The notes beneath the pieces were generated by a model. It saw only the letters and a list, made by a program, of their open reading frames with translations, did no database searches and had not been told where the DNA came from. Below are positions 15,468-24,382 of a stretch of DNA of 34,557 nucleotides, in pieces (within the stretch, counting starts at the first letter, position 1; every line of letters begins with the position of its first letter). A program made the position numbers and the translations under genes. The stretch is taken from positions 1 through 34,557 of the forward strand of contig DATLUM010000005.1 of NCBI GenBank assembly GCA_035533095.1, in the 5' to 3' direction. Origin of the DNA: Acidimicrobiales bacterium. GTDB lineage: Bacteria; Actinomycetota; Acidimicrobiia; Acidimicrobiales; Palsa-688.

Positions 15468-18400
15468 CCGACTCCAAAAGCGCCGCCGCCGGCACGGACG
15501 CGGTCGTCACGTCGCGCCCGTCGGTCGGGGGGCGAGCCATGCTTGATCAGGACGTCGACGAGCGGGCGCTGGACTTCCGCTTCCGAGTCGGCACGAGCCT
15601 TCTCGCCGAGTTCGCCATGAGTCACAATCCGGCGGACGTGCTGCGAGAGTTGGTGCAAAACGAATACGACGCCGCCGGTACGGAACTCACGATCGAGTTC
15701 GGCGTCGAGGCGCTCGTGGTACGAGGCAACGGCGCGAACATCGACAACCGCGGCTGGAAGCGACTGGGCGTCATGCTCGGCACGGGCCACGTCGCCGGAG
15801 AGGCCGCACGAATCGAAGCCAAGACCAACGGCATCGGCTCGAAGAACTTCGGCCTCCGCTCGCTCTTCCTCTTCGGGGACCGCATCCACGTCGCGTCCGG
15901 CGGGCGCAGAACGATCCTCGACTGGAGCCAAGGGACCCTCGACAAGCCGCTGCCAGACCCCCAGTCGGCCGGATCGCCTGGCGTCATCATCACCGTCCCC
16001 TACCGCCGAGTCGCCGAAGCTCCGCTCCAGGCCTTCGACGAGGCTTATGAGCGCCAGGCCCTGAAAACGATCTCCGCCGAGCTCGCTCCCACCCTCGTCA
16101 AGCTGGCGCAACCTGGCGCGGGAAAGAACCTGAGGTCAGTGACGGTGCGGTCGGAGCGACTCGGGCAAGAACTGCGCTGGCGCCAGACTGCCCGCGCCGT
16201 CCCTGGGGTTCCCGGTCTCGTGCGACGCTCCATTCGGTTGGCGGGCAGCGGGGACTCGTCTGATGAGGCATCGACCGTTATCTCGGAAGCCGAGTACCAG
16301 GTGGTGCTTGCCCCGCCGCCGACGCTTCCGAAACGAGACCTGCCTCGCTACTTCCGGGTGAGCGGTGGTCGGATCCGCCTCGGCATCTCCTTCCGAGTCA
16401 GACGTGACCGACTCGACCTCCGAGCGGCCGGGGTCCTGTACTACCCGCTCAGCGCGGGCGGGTCGCGGACCGGCTTCCCCTTCAGCGTGAGCGCGCCGTT
16501 CGAGATGACCGAAGATCGCAGCAACATCGTCGACCCGCAGAACAGCAGTTGGAACGCCTGGCTAGTCGACGAAGCGGCCCGCTTTGCGGTCAAGCTGTTA
16601 CCTGACCGCCTCTTCGAGACCTACGGGGCCGACGCCTTCGTCGCCCTCACCCCTCGATCGGCCAGCGCGTCCACCGTGCCGGCGCTGCCCGACGAGATCC
16701 GCAGGCTCCTCGGCGTCGAGCGATGCTGGCCCACCCTGAGGAGACGACGGGGCGGCCGGCCCGTGCTTGCCGCGGCGGGCGCGCTCGTCGTGCCCGCCGC
16801 GCCTGCGCTCTCTGAGTTCGTCGCTCAGACGATTCCGTCCGAAGAGGTGCTTGACCGTCGCCTGGCGGAGCGTGCCGACGTGCGGGCGCTTGCCGCCGAA
16901 TGCGGTGCCAAGACATTCACGGTCGGATCCCTCATTCGCCTCCGTTGTGCCGGGGCCGACCCGGCTGGGCTCGCCACCAGATTGGACGCCGCCGGTGAAG
17001 CGGCTCGTGCCTATCCCGACTTCCCGGCTGCGCTGGCGGATCTCTCCGTGCAGCGAAGATTCGCGGCTGCTTTTGATGCGTGCCGCACGGAGCTCAAGGA
17101 CTCGCACAAGAGCGACCTCCGTCGGTCGCCGACTACGATGACCGCAGCAGGGACGTTGGCGGCGCCCAGCGCGCCGCTCTGGACCGTCGATGAGGCGCTC
17201 GCGGGGATCGCCCCCCGGGCGCAGACGCTGCATCCCGAGCTGGCCCACTACCGGGTCTTGACCGAGATGTGCCGGCCCTTCAACACGTCGAGTTGGGCGA
17301 TCGACGTGGCGAACAAGATCTTCCAGGGGACGGCAGCGCCAGGGGAGCGCGACGCCCTGGCCGCATACCTACGCGGACGGCCGTCGCTCTCGGAGAAAGC
17401 CTGGGCAGCGGTCCGTCGATCTCCGGTGCTCGTGGACCGACACGGCGAGGCCGTCGCCCCGGCGGACATGGTCAGCAGCTCGGCCCGAGGAGCTGCCCTG
17501 CTCGCGCCGGCGCTGCATCTCCCCCTGCCCACCGACGAGGTGAACGAGTCGCTGAAGCGCCTGAAGTTCAGGGACCAGGTACGCGGCACCGACCTCGTGG
17601 CTTTGGCGGTGCTCGTCGCACAAGGCGGCGAGCCTCCGTCGTCTGTGCGACAGGCACTGACTCGGCTCCCCGAACTTCTGACTCGCTCCGTGCTGGCCCA
17701 ACTCAAGAGCATCCGCTTCCTCGAGACCGCGTCTGGAGCACTGTCCGCTCCGACGGACGCCTATATCCGGACGGAGCGAACGATCGCCGTGCTCGGCGAG
17801 GAAGCGCCCTTCGCAGTCGACGCGCCCGCGAGCCAACTCAGGAAGCTCGGCTGCCGGTCAGAACCCCTGGCCGACGACATTGTCGAAGTCATCGCCAAGC
17901 TCCGTGAATCTGGAGAGCGCCCGACCCGGCCGGAGGTGGTGAGCCGAGCTCTGGCCGATGCGCTGCGCCGTGAGCGGCGGCGGCCCGACGAGTTCCGCAG
18001 CGAGCGGATCCTCTGGACCGGCGCAGGATGGGAGGCTCCCGACGACTGCCTCGTCGGCTCGGAGCACCGCAAGACGTTCCTCGACGCCGTGACCGTCCTC
18101 CCGGACGGACAGCGCGACGTGGGGACCGCCCTCGGAGCGAACACGACGCCTACGCTGTCGCACTGGCGGCGCCTGATCATACGGATCGGCGAACGCTACG
18201 GCTCGTACGGCGCTTTGCCTTCGCGCGCGGTCGACGTCCTGCGGCGAGCGTACCGTCAACTCGACGGACCTCCGGAGGGCCTGCCCAGCGACACCAAGTG
18301 TTTGCTCGACGACCGCGGCTTCCTCCACACGCTCGCCGATGCTCTCACCCGTCGCATCGTGATCAATGACCACCCGGCACTGGCGTCGGCCGCGCGCGAC

Positions 18401-19705
18401 GCCGAAGCGCCGGTCGCGTTTGCCGACACGGCGGACAGACGAGTCGCGCCGTTCTTCCTCGCCGCAGGGGCCCACCACCTCTCGCAGGTGGTCATCGAGC
18501 TCGGGACCGAGTGCGGCCCGGAGTTCCCCGACGACGATTCCCTCGGAGGCGACAGCACCCTCAAGCGGCTGCAAGCACCGAACTTCGCGTCAGCGGTCGT
18601 GGCGCTCGTCTCGACCGTGTCGAACTCCGAGCGTGCCTTGACCGCCGCGGCGCTTGCGGCCCGCCTTGCACGGATCGACCGCATCGTCGTGGTCGACGGC
18701 ATCGCCCGCCGCTACCGGCTGGCCGGCGTCACCGTAGCCGTTCAGGCTGAGTTTCTCCTGCTCGACGAGCAGATTGTCGTGCACCGGGTGCCGGGCTCCT
18801 TCGAGTTGCACAGGGCGGTCGCCGTCGCCGTCGCCGTCCTCGCCGATCCCAGCAGCGTCGCCGGGCAGCTGCTCGGCGACCCCATCTACTTCCTGCTGCG
18901 CTGCCGATCAGTGCCCGAAATCCAACGCGAGCTCCAACGCCGAAGAATCGTCTGGCATCCCGATGTCGAATTCGTGGATGACGCCGAAGACAGCGGAGAC
19001 GACGAATCCTCCTCGCTCGTCGAGGCGATCGGGCGCTCCGTCGTGCGCAATGCGCTCCATACGTCGTCCAGCGCTCCTGTCGGCGACCCTCCTCACGCAC
19101 CGGCTCCGGACCAACACAGGATCCCCCGCCCACCTCTTCCCGACCTTGATGATGTCAGCCCGCGACCCGCCGCGCCCGAAGGGGTGCAGAGCGAGCGGAC
19201 CCCGAGACATCGCTCCGGCGGCGGATTCCCGAGCGGGTGGCCGCCTCAAGACCCAGGCGGCGACGAAGAGGATCGAGCGCTCGGTCGTCGCGGCGAGGAG
19301 ATCGTCCTCGCCCTCGAACGTGAACGGGTGGAGAAGGTGGGCTTGTCCGGGGACCAGGTGAGATGGGTTGCCGCTGACGCTCCCTTCGCGGATCACGACA
19401 TCAAGTCGGTCGATGACGACGGGCAAGATCTCTGGGTCGAAGTCAAGTCGACGACCGGACGCGACGGAAGGTTCAGCTGGCCCGGAGCCGAGTTCCGCCT
19501 CGCCGTACGCGTCCGACGCCGCTACTTGCTCTACCGGATCTACGAAGCAGACACCACCTCGCCCTCATGGATCTGCGTACGCGATCCAATCGGCTACTTC
19601 GAGAACGGTGGACTCCGCCTCGACCTCGATCGACTGGTCGGCGACATCGGACCCCTGACGACGGCCGAAGAAGACGCGGTCGAAGACTCCGGCCAAGAGG
19701 GGTAG
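15464..19705 (+). CDS. Giant GHKL (sacsin/Hsp90-like) ATPase fused to a DUF3883-like PD-(D/E)xK nuclease
   Basis: A 1413-residue protein. The N-terminus has a GHKL ATPase fold: N-box ELVQNEYDA (Glu62, Asn66, Asp69) and a glycine-rich lid NGIGSKNFG (122-130). The second motif reads VVRGNGANID (about 85-94), with Arg where most GHKL ATPases have the adenine-binding Asp of DxGxG, so ATP binding may be altered. The long middle region is unrecognised. After a Pro/Asp-rich linker (about 1165-1265) comes a DUF3883-like nuclease: Asp1312 in HDIKS, Glu1326 and Lys1328 in WVEVKST, the D-x13-ExK arrangement. GHKL ATPases open and close on nucleotide binding and are known in restriction neighbourhoods. 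I infer a sensor or clamp that gates the fused nuclease. The helicase gene follows after 52 nt. Confidence 0.8.
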   Translation: MTDSKSAAAGTDAVVTSRPSVGGRAMLDQDVDERALDFRFRVGTSLLAEFAMSHNPADVLRELVQNEYDAAGTELTIEFGVEALVVRGNGANIDNRGWKRLGVMLGTGHVAGEAARIEAKTNGIGSKNFGLRSLFLFGDRIHVASGGRRTILDWSQGTLDKPLPDPQSAGSPGVIITVPYRRVAEAPLQAFDEAYERQALKTISAELAPTLVKLAQPGAGKNLRSVTVRSERLGQELRWRQTARAVPGVPGLVRRSIRLAGSGDSSDEASTVISEAEYQVVLAPPPTLPKRDLPRYFRVSGGRIRLGISFRVRRDRLDLRAAGVLYYPLSAGGSRTGFPFSVSAPFEMTEDRSNIVDPQNSSWNAWLVDEAARFAVKLLPDRLFETYGADAFVALTPRSASASTVPALPDEIRRLLGVERCWPTLRRRRGGRPVLAAAGALVVPAAPALSEFVAQTIPSEEVLDRRLAERADVRALAAECGAKTFTVGSLIRLRCAGADPAGLATRLDAAGEAARAYPDFPAALADLSVQRRFAAAFDACRTELKDSHKSDLRRSPTTMTAAGTLAAPSAPLWTVDEALAGIAPRAQTLHPELAHYRVLTEMCRPFNTSSWAIDVANKIFQGTAAPGERDALAAYLRGRPSLSEKAWAAVRRSPVLVDRHGEAVAPADMVSSSARGAALLAPALHLPLPTDEVNESLKRLKFRDQVRGTDLVALAVLVAQGGEPPSSVRQALTRLPELLTRSVLAQLKSIRFLETASGALSAPTDAYIRTERTIAVLGEEAPFAVDAPASQLRKLGCRSEPLADDIVEVIAKLRESGERPTRPEVVSRALADALRRERRRPDEFRSERILWTGAGWEAPDDCLVGSEHRKTFLDAVTVLPDGQRDVGTALGANTTPTLSHWRRLIIRIGERYGSYGALPSRAVDVLRRAYRQLDGPPEGLPSDTKCLLDDRGFLHTLADALTRRIVINDHPALASAARDAEAPVAFADTADRRVAPFFLAAGAHHLSQVVIELGTECGPEFPDDDSLGGDSTLKRLQAPNFASAVVALVSTVSNSERALTAAALAARLARIDRIVVVDGIARRYRLAGVTVAVQAEFLLLDEQIVVHRVPGSFELHRAVAVAVAVLADPSSVAGQLLGDPIYFLLRCRSVPEIQRELQRRRIVWHPDVEFVDDAEDSGDDESSSLVEAIGRSVVRNALHTSSSAPVGDPPHAPAPDQHRIPRPPLPDLDDVSPRPAAPEGVQSERTPRHRSGGGFPSGWPPQDPGGDEEDRALGRRGEEIVLALERERVEKVGLSGDQVRWVAADAPFADHDIKSVDDDGQDLWVEVKSTTGRDGRFSWPGAEFRLAVRVRRRYLLYRIYEADTTSPSWICVRDPIGYFENGGLRLDLDRLVGDIGPLTTAEEDAVEDSGQEG

Positions 19706-19757
19706 CGGCTATGCCGTCGGTGCCGGACCGCCCTCGCCTGCCCCTTCGGTCCAAGCT

Positions 19758-21980
19758 ATGACCGACGTCCAGGCCAACCCCGGCTACTACCAGTGCCACC
19801 GCGGCGGCGTGAGACTCGATGACGACACGCTTTCGAGGCTCCGACCCGGCCAGAGAGGCGCTGTCTTCGCCATGCGGAGCTGGGCGACCGCACCAGACGA
19901 CGGCGTGGCGATCCTCGGCCTTCCGACCGGGTACGGAAAGAGCGAGCTGATCGCACTCGCTCCGTTCTTGTTCACCAGCGGCAGAGTCCTGATCATCGCT
20001 CCGTCTGTCGTCGTCAGAGGTCAGCTCGCTGCCCGCGTCCGCGCCCAGGACCACCTGCGGAGTAAAGGGGTGATCCCTGGCAGCCTCCCGCAGCCGCGTG
20101 TCCTAGAGCACGTCGGTCGGATCGAGTCACCCAGCGACTGGGAACGGTTCGAGGAATACGACGTCGTGGTGAGCCACACTCAATCGGTGAGCCCCACGGG
20201 GAAGGCAGTGATCGACCCTCCGGACCCCAATCTCTTCGACCTAGTCGTCTTCGACGAGGCGCATCACCTCGGCGCCCCAAGCTGGGTAGGGGTGCGAACG
20301 GCCTTCCCGGCAGCCGTTGCGGTCGGCTTCACCGCCACCCCTTACCGTCGGGACCGCCGCTCTCTTCCTGGCCGGACCATCTTCCAATACCCGATCGACA
20401 AGGCCGTCGACGAAGGCTTCTTCGTTCCGATCACCTACAAACGTGTCGCTGCGGACGCAACCGCCGAAGGCCGCGACCGGGCTGTCGCAGAGGCGGCGAT
20501 CCTCGAGCTGCGGCACCGCGACGCCGCCGCGGGTCGAAAGGCCGCCAGACTGCTCGTCCGGGCGGACACGGTCCAGTGCGCCGAAAGCCTCGGCGCTCTC
20601 TACCGAGACCTAGACCCTCAAATCGTCCTTGAGGTGATCACGCACCAGACGACGACGAAGCAATTGGCGGCTGCTACCGGTCGACTCCAGTCCGGGGAAA
20701 GCTCCGGAGTGGCCTTCGTCGGCGTTCTCGGCGAAGGCTTCGACCTCCCGAGCCTCAAGATCGCCGCCTACCACAACCCGCACCGCTCTCTGCCGGTCAC
20801 GATCCAATTCGCCGGTCGAGTCGCTCGAACCGAGTACAGCGCCTCCGCCTCCCCAGAGACATCCGAAGAGCACGCGGTGCTGATCGCCGCCGTCGACGAC
20901 CATCCCGAGATCCTCGTCGAGCTCCATCGCGACGGCCAGCGATGGGACCGGCTCATTCCCGAACTAGCGAAGGACCTCGGAGAAGGCTCCTCGCGGGCGT
21001 GGACCGTGTTCTCGCCCGACACGGCCGACATGGCCGACGCATTCACCATCGAGAACTTCCGTGCCTTCATGCTCGCTGACGTTTATCGGCTCTCATTGGC
21101 GCCCGACTACGAGCTGCTCGCTGCCGGCCTGGCCGAACTCCGCATGGCAACCCCGGAAGAAGGAGCGGACGAGGCGGGGAGCGCAGGCGGGACTGCGCCA
21201 CGCGACTCGGCGTACAGCGTGAAGGTGCTTCGGGAAGGCACCTGCTTCGCCGCGCTGCTCGCCCGCGAACACCAAAGGCAGTGGCTGCAGGCGACGCCGA
21301 GCGGTCAGCAGGAGTACGAGTACATAGTCCTGGCGATAGAGCCGCGCCAAGACGGGAAGGCCTGGTGGCTCTGCGTCAGGAGCACGCTCCCCCCAGACAT
21401 GACGGCGCGAGCTCTTGCCCGACTATTCGGTCCGAGTCTCCAGAGGCCGTCGCGCTCCGAGCTCGCGCAGTATCGCGGAGACTCGTGGTCCGACGCACGA
21501 TTCACCGGACTAGGGAAGCGAGCAATCCATCCCGTCGTTGCTGGAGTCCTCTCGTACGAGACCGGCGCAGGTCGCAGCGTGGACCAAGCGCTGAGCCTCG
21601 ACGACCGCGCACTCCACGAGATAGGGCACGCCATCGGGATCATCCCGGCCGGAGCAGGTGCCCATGATCGGACCCAGATCGGCATCGCCATGGACAAACG
21701 CCGCGTGTGGCAGACCGGCTACGCACGTCTCGGCGACTACGCGATGTGGGCCGCCAACCTATGCCGAGAGCTCGAAGGCGGTGTGCCAGTCGGTCAACTC
21801 GGCGGCCAATCGCTGACAGCCCTCTCGGCCCGACGGCGAGACCCATCGCCGCAATCTTCGCGCCGTTCTTCGACGTCAATTGGGACGCCGAGTATCAAAT
21901 CGACGGCATGGCGGCCGTCCCATTCGCGGACTTGGAGCTGGCTCCGCTCGCCCGTCAAGACGGCGGCGACATCGACCTGA
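19758..21980 (+). CDS. SF2 (DEAH-type) helicase, 5' part of a probable frameshifted helicase-nuclease
   Basis: The open frame encodes 740 residues, beginning MTDVQANPGYYQ. It has a full superfamily 2 motor: Walker A LPTGYGKS (55-62), DEAH box Asp166-His169 in VVFDEAHHLG, motif III FTATP (191-195) and motif VI QFAGRVAR (350-357). Through about codon 690 (SLTALSAR, nt 21833) the sequence looks coding; beyond that it turns Ser/Arg-rich while the -1 frame becomes clearly coding. The true product probably continues in the next entry to about 1045 residues. No classic slippery heptamer is visible at the switch, so an indel in the genome or the assembly is likelier than programmed frameshifting. As last gene of the HerA operon it would supply a second DNA motor. 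Confidence 0.8.
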   Translation: MTDVQANPGYYQCHRGGVRLDDDTLSRLRPGQRGAVFAMRSWATAPDDGVAILGLPTGYGKSELIALAPFLFTSGRVLIIAPSVVVRGQLAARVRAQDHLRSKGVIPGSLPQPRVLEHVGRIESPSDWERFEEYDVVVSHTQSVSPTGKAVIDPPDPNLFDLVVFDEAHHLGAPSWVGVRTAFPAAVAVGFTATPYRRDRRSLPGRTIFQYPIDKAVDEGFFVPITYKRVAADATAEGRDRAVAEAAILELRHRDAAAGRKAARLLVRADTVQCAESLGALYRDLDPQIVLEVITHQTTTKQLAAATGRLQSGESSGVAFVGVLGEGFDLPSLKIAAYHNPHRSLPVTIQFAGRVARTEYSASASPETSEEHAVLIAAVDDHPEILVELHRDGQRWDRLIPELAKDLGEGSSRAWTVFSPDTADMADAFTIENFRAFMLADVYRLSLAPDYELLAAGLAELRMATPEEGADEAGSAGGTAPRDSAYSVKVLREGTCFAALLAREHQRQWLQATPSGQQEYEYIVLAIEPRQDGKAWWLCVRSTLPPDMTARALARLFGPSLQRPSRSELAQYRGDSWSDARFTGLGKRAIHPVVAGVLSYETGAGRSVDQALSLDDRALHEIGHAIGIIPAGAGAHDRTQIGIAMDKRRVWQTGYARLGDYAMWAANLCRELEGGVPVGQLGGQSLTALSARRRDPSPQSSRRSSTSIGTPSIKSTAWRPSHSRTWSWLRSPVKTAATST

Positions 21981-22903
21981 GCCTCTTCCACGATGGGAGG
22001 ACGTTGACCACGGTCACCTACGCGACCGACGGCCAGCTGCTGAGCGCACCAGGCGAATTCCGACGACGAGGGCACAGCGAGGCTCTCGCCGATCGCCTGC
22101 AGCGACACCCGATCTCGGTGTTCTTCAGCGACGGATCCGTCATGCGCGGACCGGGAGGATGCATCGCCCCTCTCGGCGACGACGCCTACTTCGCCATCGC
22201 TGACGAGCCCCGGCCCCTTTCAACGAACCCGGCACCGCTCAGCGCGGACAACCGATTCGCCGTCCTCGATACGACGACCATCACTCTCCCCGAGAAAGAC
22301 GCCGCCAGCACGACTGCCATCCTGGCGAGCCTCAGGGGCGTGAAGGCGACGACGACGCCTGCGTCGCTGTTCCAGTTCGTCGTTCGCCAAGCACGTGTCG
22401 AGAGCGCTGACTTCGTCTTCTGCGACGACGGGACGAATGAAGTCGCCGACTTCATCCTTGGATGGCTTGCCCATCCTCAGACCGGTCGACCCCACGTCCG
22501 GCTCGTCCACTGCAAGGCTATGCAGCCAGCAGAACGAAAGCGGATCGCTGCCGGCGGACAAGGCGTGAGAGGCAGCGGGCTCAAAGAAGCCGAGGAGATC
22601 GGCCAGCAAACCATCCGCAGCGTCGCCTACTTGCTCCGGCCGGCCGACACCATGCGGGCCCTGCTTGAGAAGAGAGCCGTCAGTCGTCCCGAGCGGTACA
22701 TCGTCGGGACGGTCGGTACCTTCGACGAAATCGTCACCCGCGACCCGCTCACTCGGACCACGGAGATTTGGTCGGTCCACCCCGGACTAAGCCGTCAGCG
22801 GCTTCTCCAACCGCGAGGAAGAGCGCTGCGAACGCTGCTCGCGGCGATACGAACGAGAGCGATTGACGCACGCGCGGACCTTGCGGTCATCGGCCGAGCC
22901 TGA
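21830..22903 (+). CDS. 3' part of the helicase gene: C-terminal PD-(D/E)xK-like nuclease domain in a shifted frame
   Basis: From about 21830 the frame one base back from the helicase frame is coding (PIAAIFAPFFDVNWD onward) to a stop at 22903, roughly 357 residues. Before that point this frame is Arg-rich and looks like a shadow. The region contains a nuclease-like pattern: CDDGTNEVADF (codons at 22421-22453, acidic residues Asp, Glu and Asp) followed by LVHCKAM (Lys codon at 22514). DDGxxExxD...HCK combinations occur in the C-terminal nuclease regions of some large defence helicases. There is an in-frame ATG at 21908, but coding sequence starts before it and no ribosome site precedes it, so an independent gene is less likely than a frameshifted fusion. 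Confidence 0.6.
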   Translation, partial: PTARPIAAIFAPFFDVNWDAEYQIDGMAAVPFADLELAPLARQDGGDIDLSLFHDGRTLTTVTYATDGQLLSAPGEFRRRGHSEALADRLQRHPISVFFSDGSVMRGPGGCIAPLGDDAYFAIADEPRPLSTNPAPLSADNRFAVLDTTTITLPEKDAASTTAILASLRGVKATTTPASLFQFVVRQARVESADFVFCDDGTNEVADFILGWLAHPQTGRPHVRLVHCKAMQPAERKRIAAGGQGVRGSGLKEAEEIGQQTIRSVAYLLRPADTMRALLEKRAVSRPERYIVGTVGTFDEIVTRDPLTRTTEIWSVHPGLSRQRLLQPRGRALRTLLAAIRTRAIDARADLAVIGRA

Positions 22904-23075
22904 GTGTCCGGGGAGGTGGCCCCCTCGGGCGCCTGGAAGCGCGCCGACCATCGACTACGACGCCTACCTTCAATCCGTCCCCGGCTCCGCTGACAAAGGC
23001 GACCCGCTGCGAAGGACGGCTGCAGGAGAGTGGTCGCGACAGGGTCAGGCGTCGACGGTGGCGAGGTGAGCGGAT

Positions 23076-23942
23076 GTGGGACACGATGAGAAGGTGATCA
23101 CCGTTGCCTCCCACCCACCGGATCTCGCCTCCTGGGACCAGCAGGCGGATCCGTACTACCTGGAGGTGTTCGGGGAGACCGAGCCGGTGCTGGACATGAC
23201 CCACGCAGAGGTGCTCCCGGCCGGGGGATCCGCAGCGCAGACGACCGCGGCGACGCCGGTCTACGAGTATTGGTGGACGATCGGTCACGGGGGCACCAAG
23301 CCCGAGCATCGTCACCTGTTCGAGAGCCGTAAGAAGCTCGACCTGTGGCACCGCCTCGAGGACATCGCCGCCCGGGTGTATCTCTACTTCCCGATCGCCG
23401 GGGGGTGGCGAGTCCAGGAGCTGGCGGCGAGCGCCAAGTACCTGGCGCCGGTCGCCCATCAGTCCGACTGGACCGAGAAGGCGGCTGCGGAGTGGCAACG
23501 GATGCAGCCGATCGTGGCCGGTGCCGGCCAGGTGGCCTCGGCGCTCGGCGTGGTGCCTGGGGTGGGCACGGTGGCTGCCGGCGCGGCGCCGATCCTGTCG
23601 GCGGTGTCGAAGCTGCAGTTCGGCAGCGTTCCCCAGGACGTGAAGGGCTTCGACTGGTACGTGGAGAAGGTGACCTTTGGTGCCGCCGCGGGTCACGGCG
23701 TGATGCAGGGCGTCGTGTGGGCGATTCCCAAGGAGATGTTCGAGTACCTGGGGGGACGGCTCACGGGCAGCCTGGCCGTCAGCTTCGTCCCGACCGCCTC
23801 GGGAGATCCGAGCGAGTGGGTACCCGAGGCTCTCCCCATGTTGGCCCACGCGGTCGTCTACGCCGACGGCGAGCACTCCTGGGTGCCGGAGCAGAACAGG
23901 TTCGTCGAGCTGATCTTGTCGCCCAAGAAGCCGGCCGCGTGA
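23076..23942 (+). CDS. Hypothetical protein with a Gly/Ala-rich hydrophobic middle
   Basis: A 288-residue protein starting at a GTG with AGGTGAG 6 nt upstream. I do not recognise it. The N-terminal 150 residues are mixed alpha/beta-like with many aromatics (YEYWWTIGHGGTKPEHRHLF). Residues about 150-188 form a Gly/Ala/Val-rich run (AGAGQVASALGVVPGVGTVA) that could be one or two weak membrane helices or a pore-like hairpin, and the C-terminal part (GMQGVVWAIP-like, LAVSFVPTASG) is beta-rich. It lies 172 nt after the helicase-nuclease, so it may be a last member of that operon or an orphan. A membrane-acting effector is possible, but no motif proves it. Confidence 0.65.
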   Translation: MGHDEKVITVASHPPDLASWDQQADPYYLEVFGETEPVLDMTHAEVLPAGGSAAQTTAATPVYEYWWTIGHGGTKPEHRHLFESRKKLDLWHRLEDIAARVYLYFPIAGGWRVQELAASAKYLAPVAHQSDWTEKAAAEWQRMQPIVAGAGQVASALGVVPGVGTVAAGAAPILSAVSKLQFGSVPQDVKGFDWYVEKVTFGAAAGHGVMQGVVWAIPKEMFEYLGGRLTGSLAVSFVPTASGDPSEWVPEALPMLAHAVVYADGEHSWVPEQNRFVELILSPKKPAA

Positions 23943-24022
23943 GGTGTCTCAATCGACTTCCAGCGGCGGCCACGAGCACGCAGCGAGAAGCGAAACAGCC
24001 GACGAATCACCGGCGTGCCGCG

Positions 24023-24132
24023 CTTCGGATCGCGAACCCGAAGGTGCGTCTTCGTCATGGAGTTTCTCGGGACATCGGCATGTACGGACCAACATTGAGT
24101 AGGGCAACCGCCTAGGCGGCTGCATAGGGCAG
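24023..24132. repeat. Structured non-coding element, copy 1
   Basis: A stretch matching 34098-34205 in the same orientation. It starts with a stem-loop (CTTCGGAT 24023-24030 with ACCCGAAG 24036-24043), continues through GGAGTTTCTCGGGAC and AACATTGAGTAGGGCA, and ends in a near-perfect 20-bp palindrome (24104-24123) followed by CTGCATAGGGCAGGG. Both hairpins are also present in copy 2. It begins 80 nt after the stop codon of the gene at 23076-23942. It could be a structured RNA, a terminator region carried along by duplication, or part of a mobile element end. Confidence 0.6.
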
Positions 24133-24304
24133 GGCTCTGACCAGCGGCTTCCCCCGCCACCATCGAAACGCTGGTCGGTGCGCCTCGTGCATAGGGAACA
24201 GGCGCCTGACAAGCGATTTCGGGTCTAGCCCGAGGTCGAAGATCGGGGTTTCTCGGGGCTTTTTCTCGGGACCTGATCAACTTCGCGCACGCTGCCCTAT
24301 GCAG
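24120..24304. mobile_element. MITE-like 185-bp stretch with 13-bp perfect terminal inverted repeats
   Basis: CTGCATAGGGCAG (24120-24132) and its exact reverse complement CTGCCCTATGCAG (24292-24304) bound 185 bp without an open frame. A further perfect copy of the left end lies at 24369-24381, and 12 of 13 bases recur at 34193-34205. Non-coding DNA between perfect inverted repeats fits a MITE or a deleted IS. No target-site duplication was established, and its left end overlaps structured element copy 1. Confidence 0.4.
24227..24264 (+). terminator. Possible rho-independent terminator
   Basis: AGCCCGAG (24227-24234) can pair with CTCGGGGCT (24252-24260), with one bulged base, across a 17-nt loop, followed directly by a run of T (24260-24264). 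It lies inside the MITE-like stretch downstream of 23942. The loop is long, so this is tentative. Confidence 0.3.
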
Positions 24305-24382
24305 GTGGGCGCGGCGCGTGCGGCCCGTACGCTGCGGATTCGCGATGGGTCGGCGAATCTCCGAGAGGCTGCATAGGGCAGC

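Noticed and set aside
21830-21850. Programmed -1 ribosomal frameshift in the helicase gene
   Set aside because: No X-XXY-YYZ slippery heptamer and no obvious downstream pseudoknot were seen; an indel is the simpler reading.
23345-24115. A 256-codon plus-strand frame
   Set aside because: Arg/Gly-rich shadow of the gene at 23076-23942 running into the non-coding repeat region.
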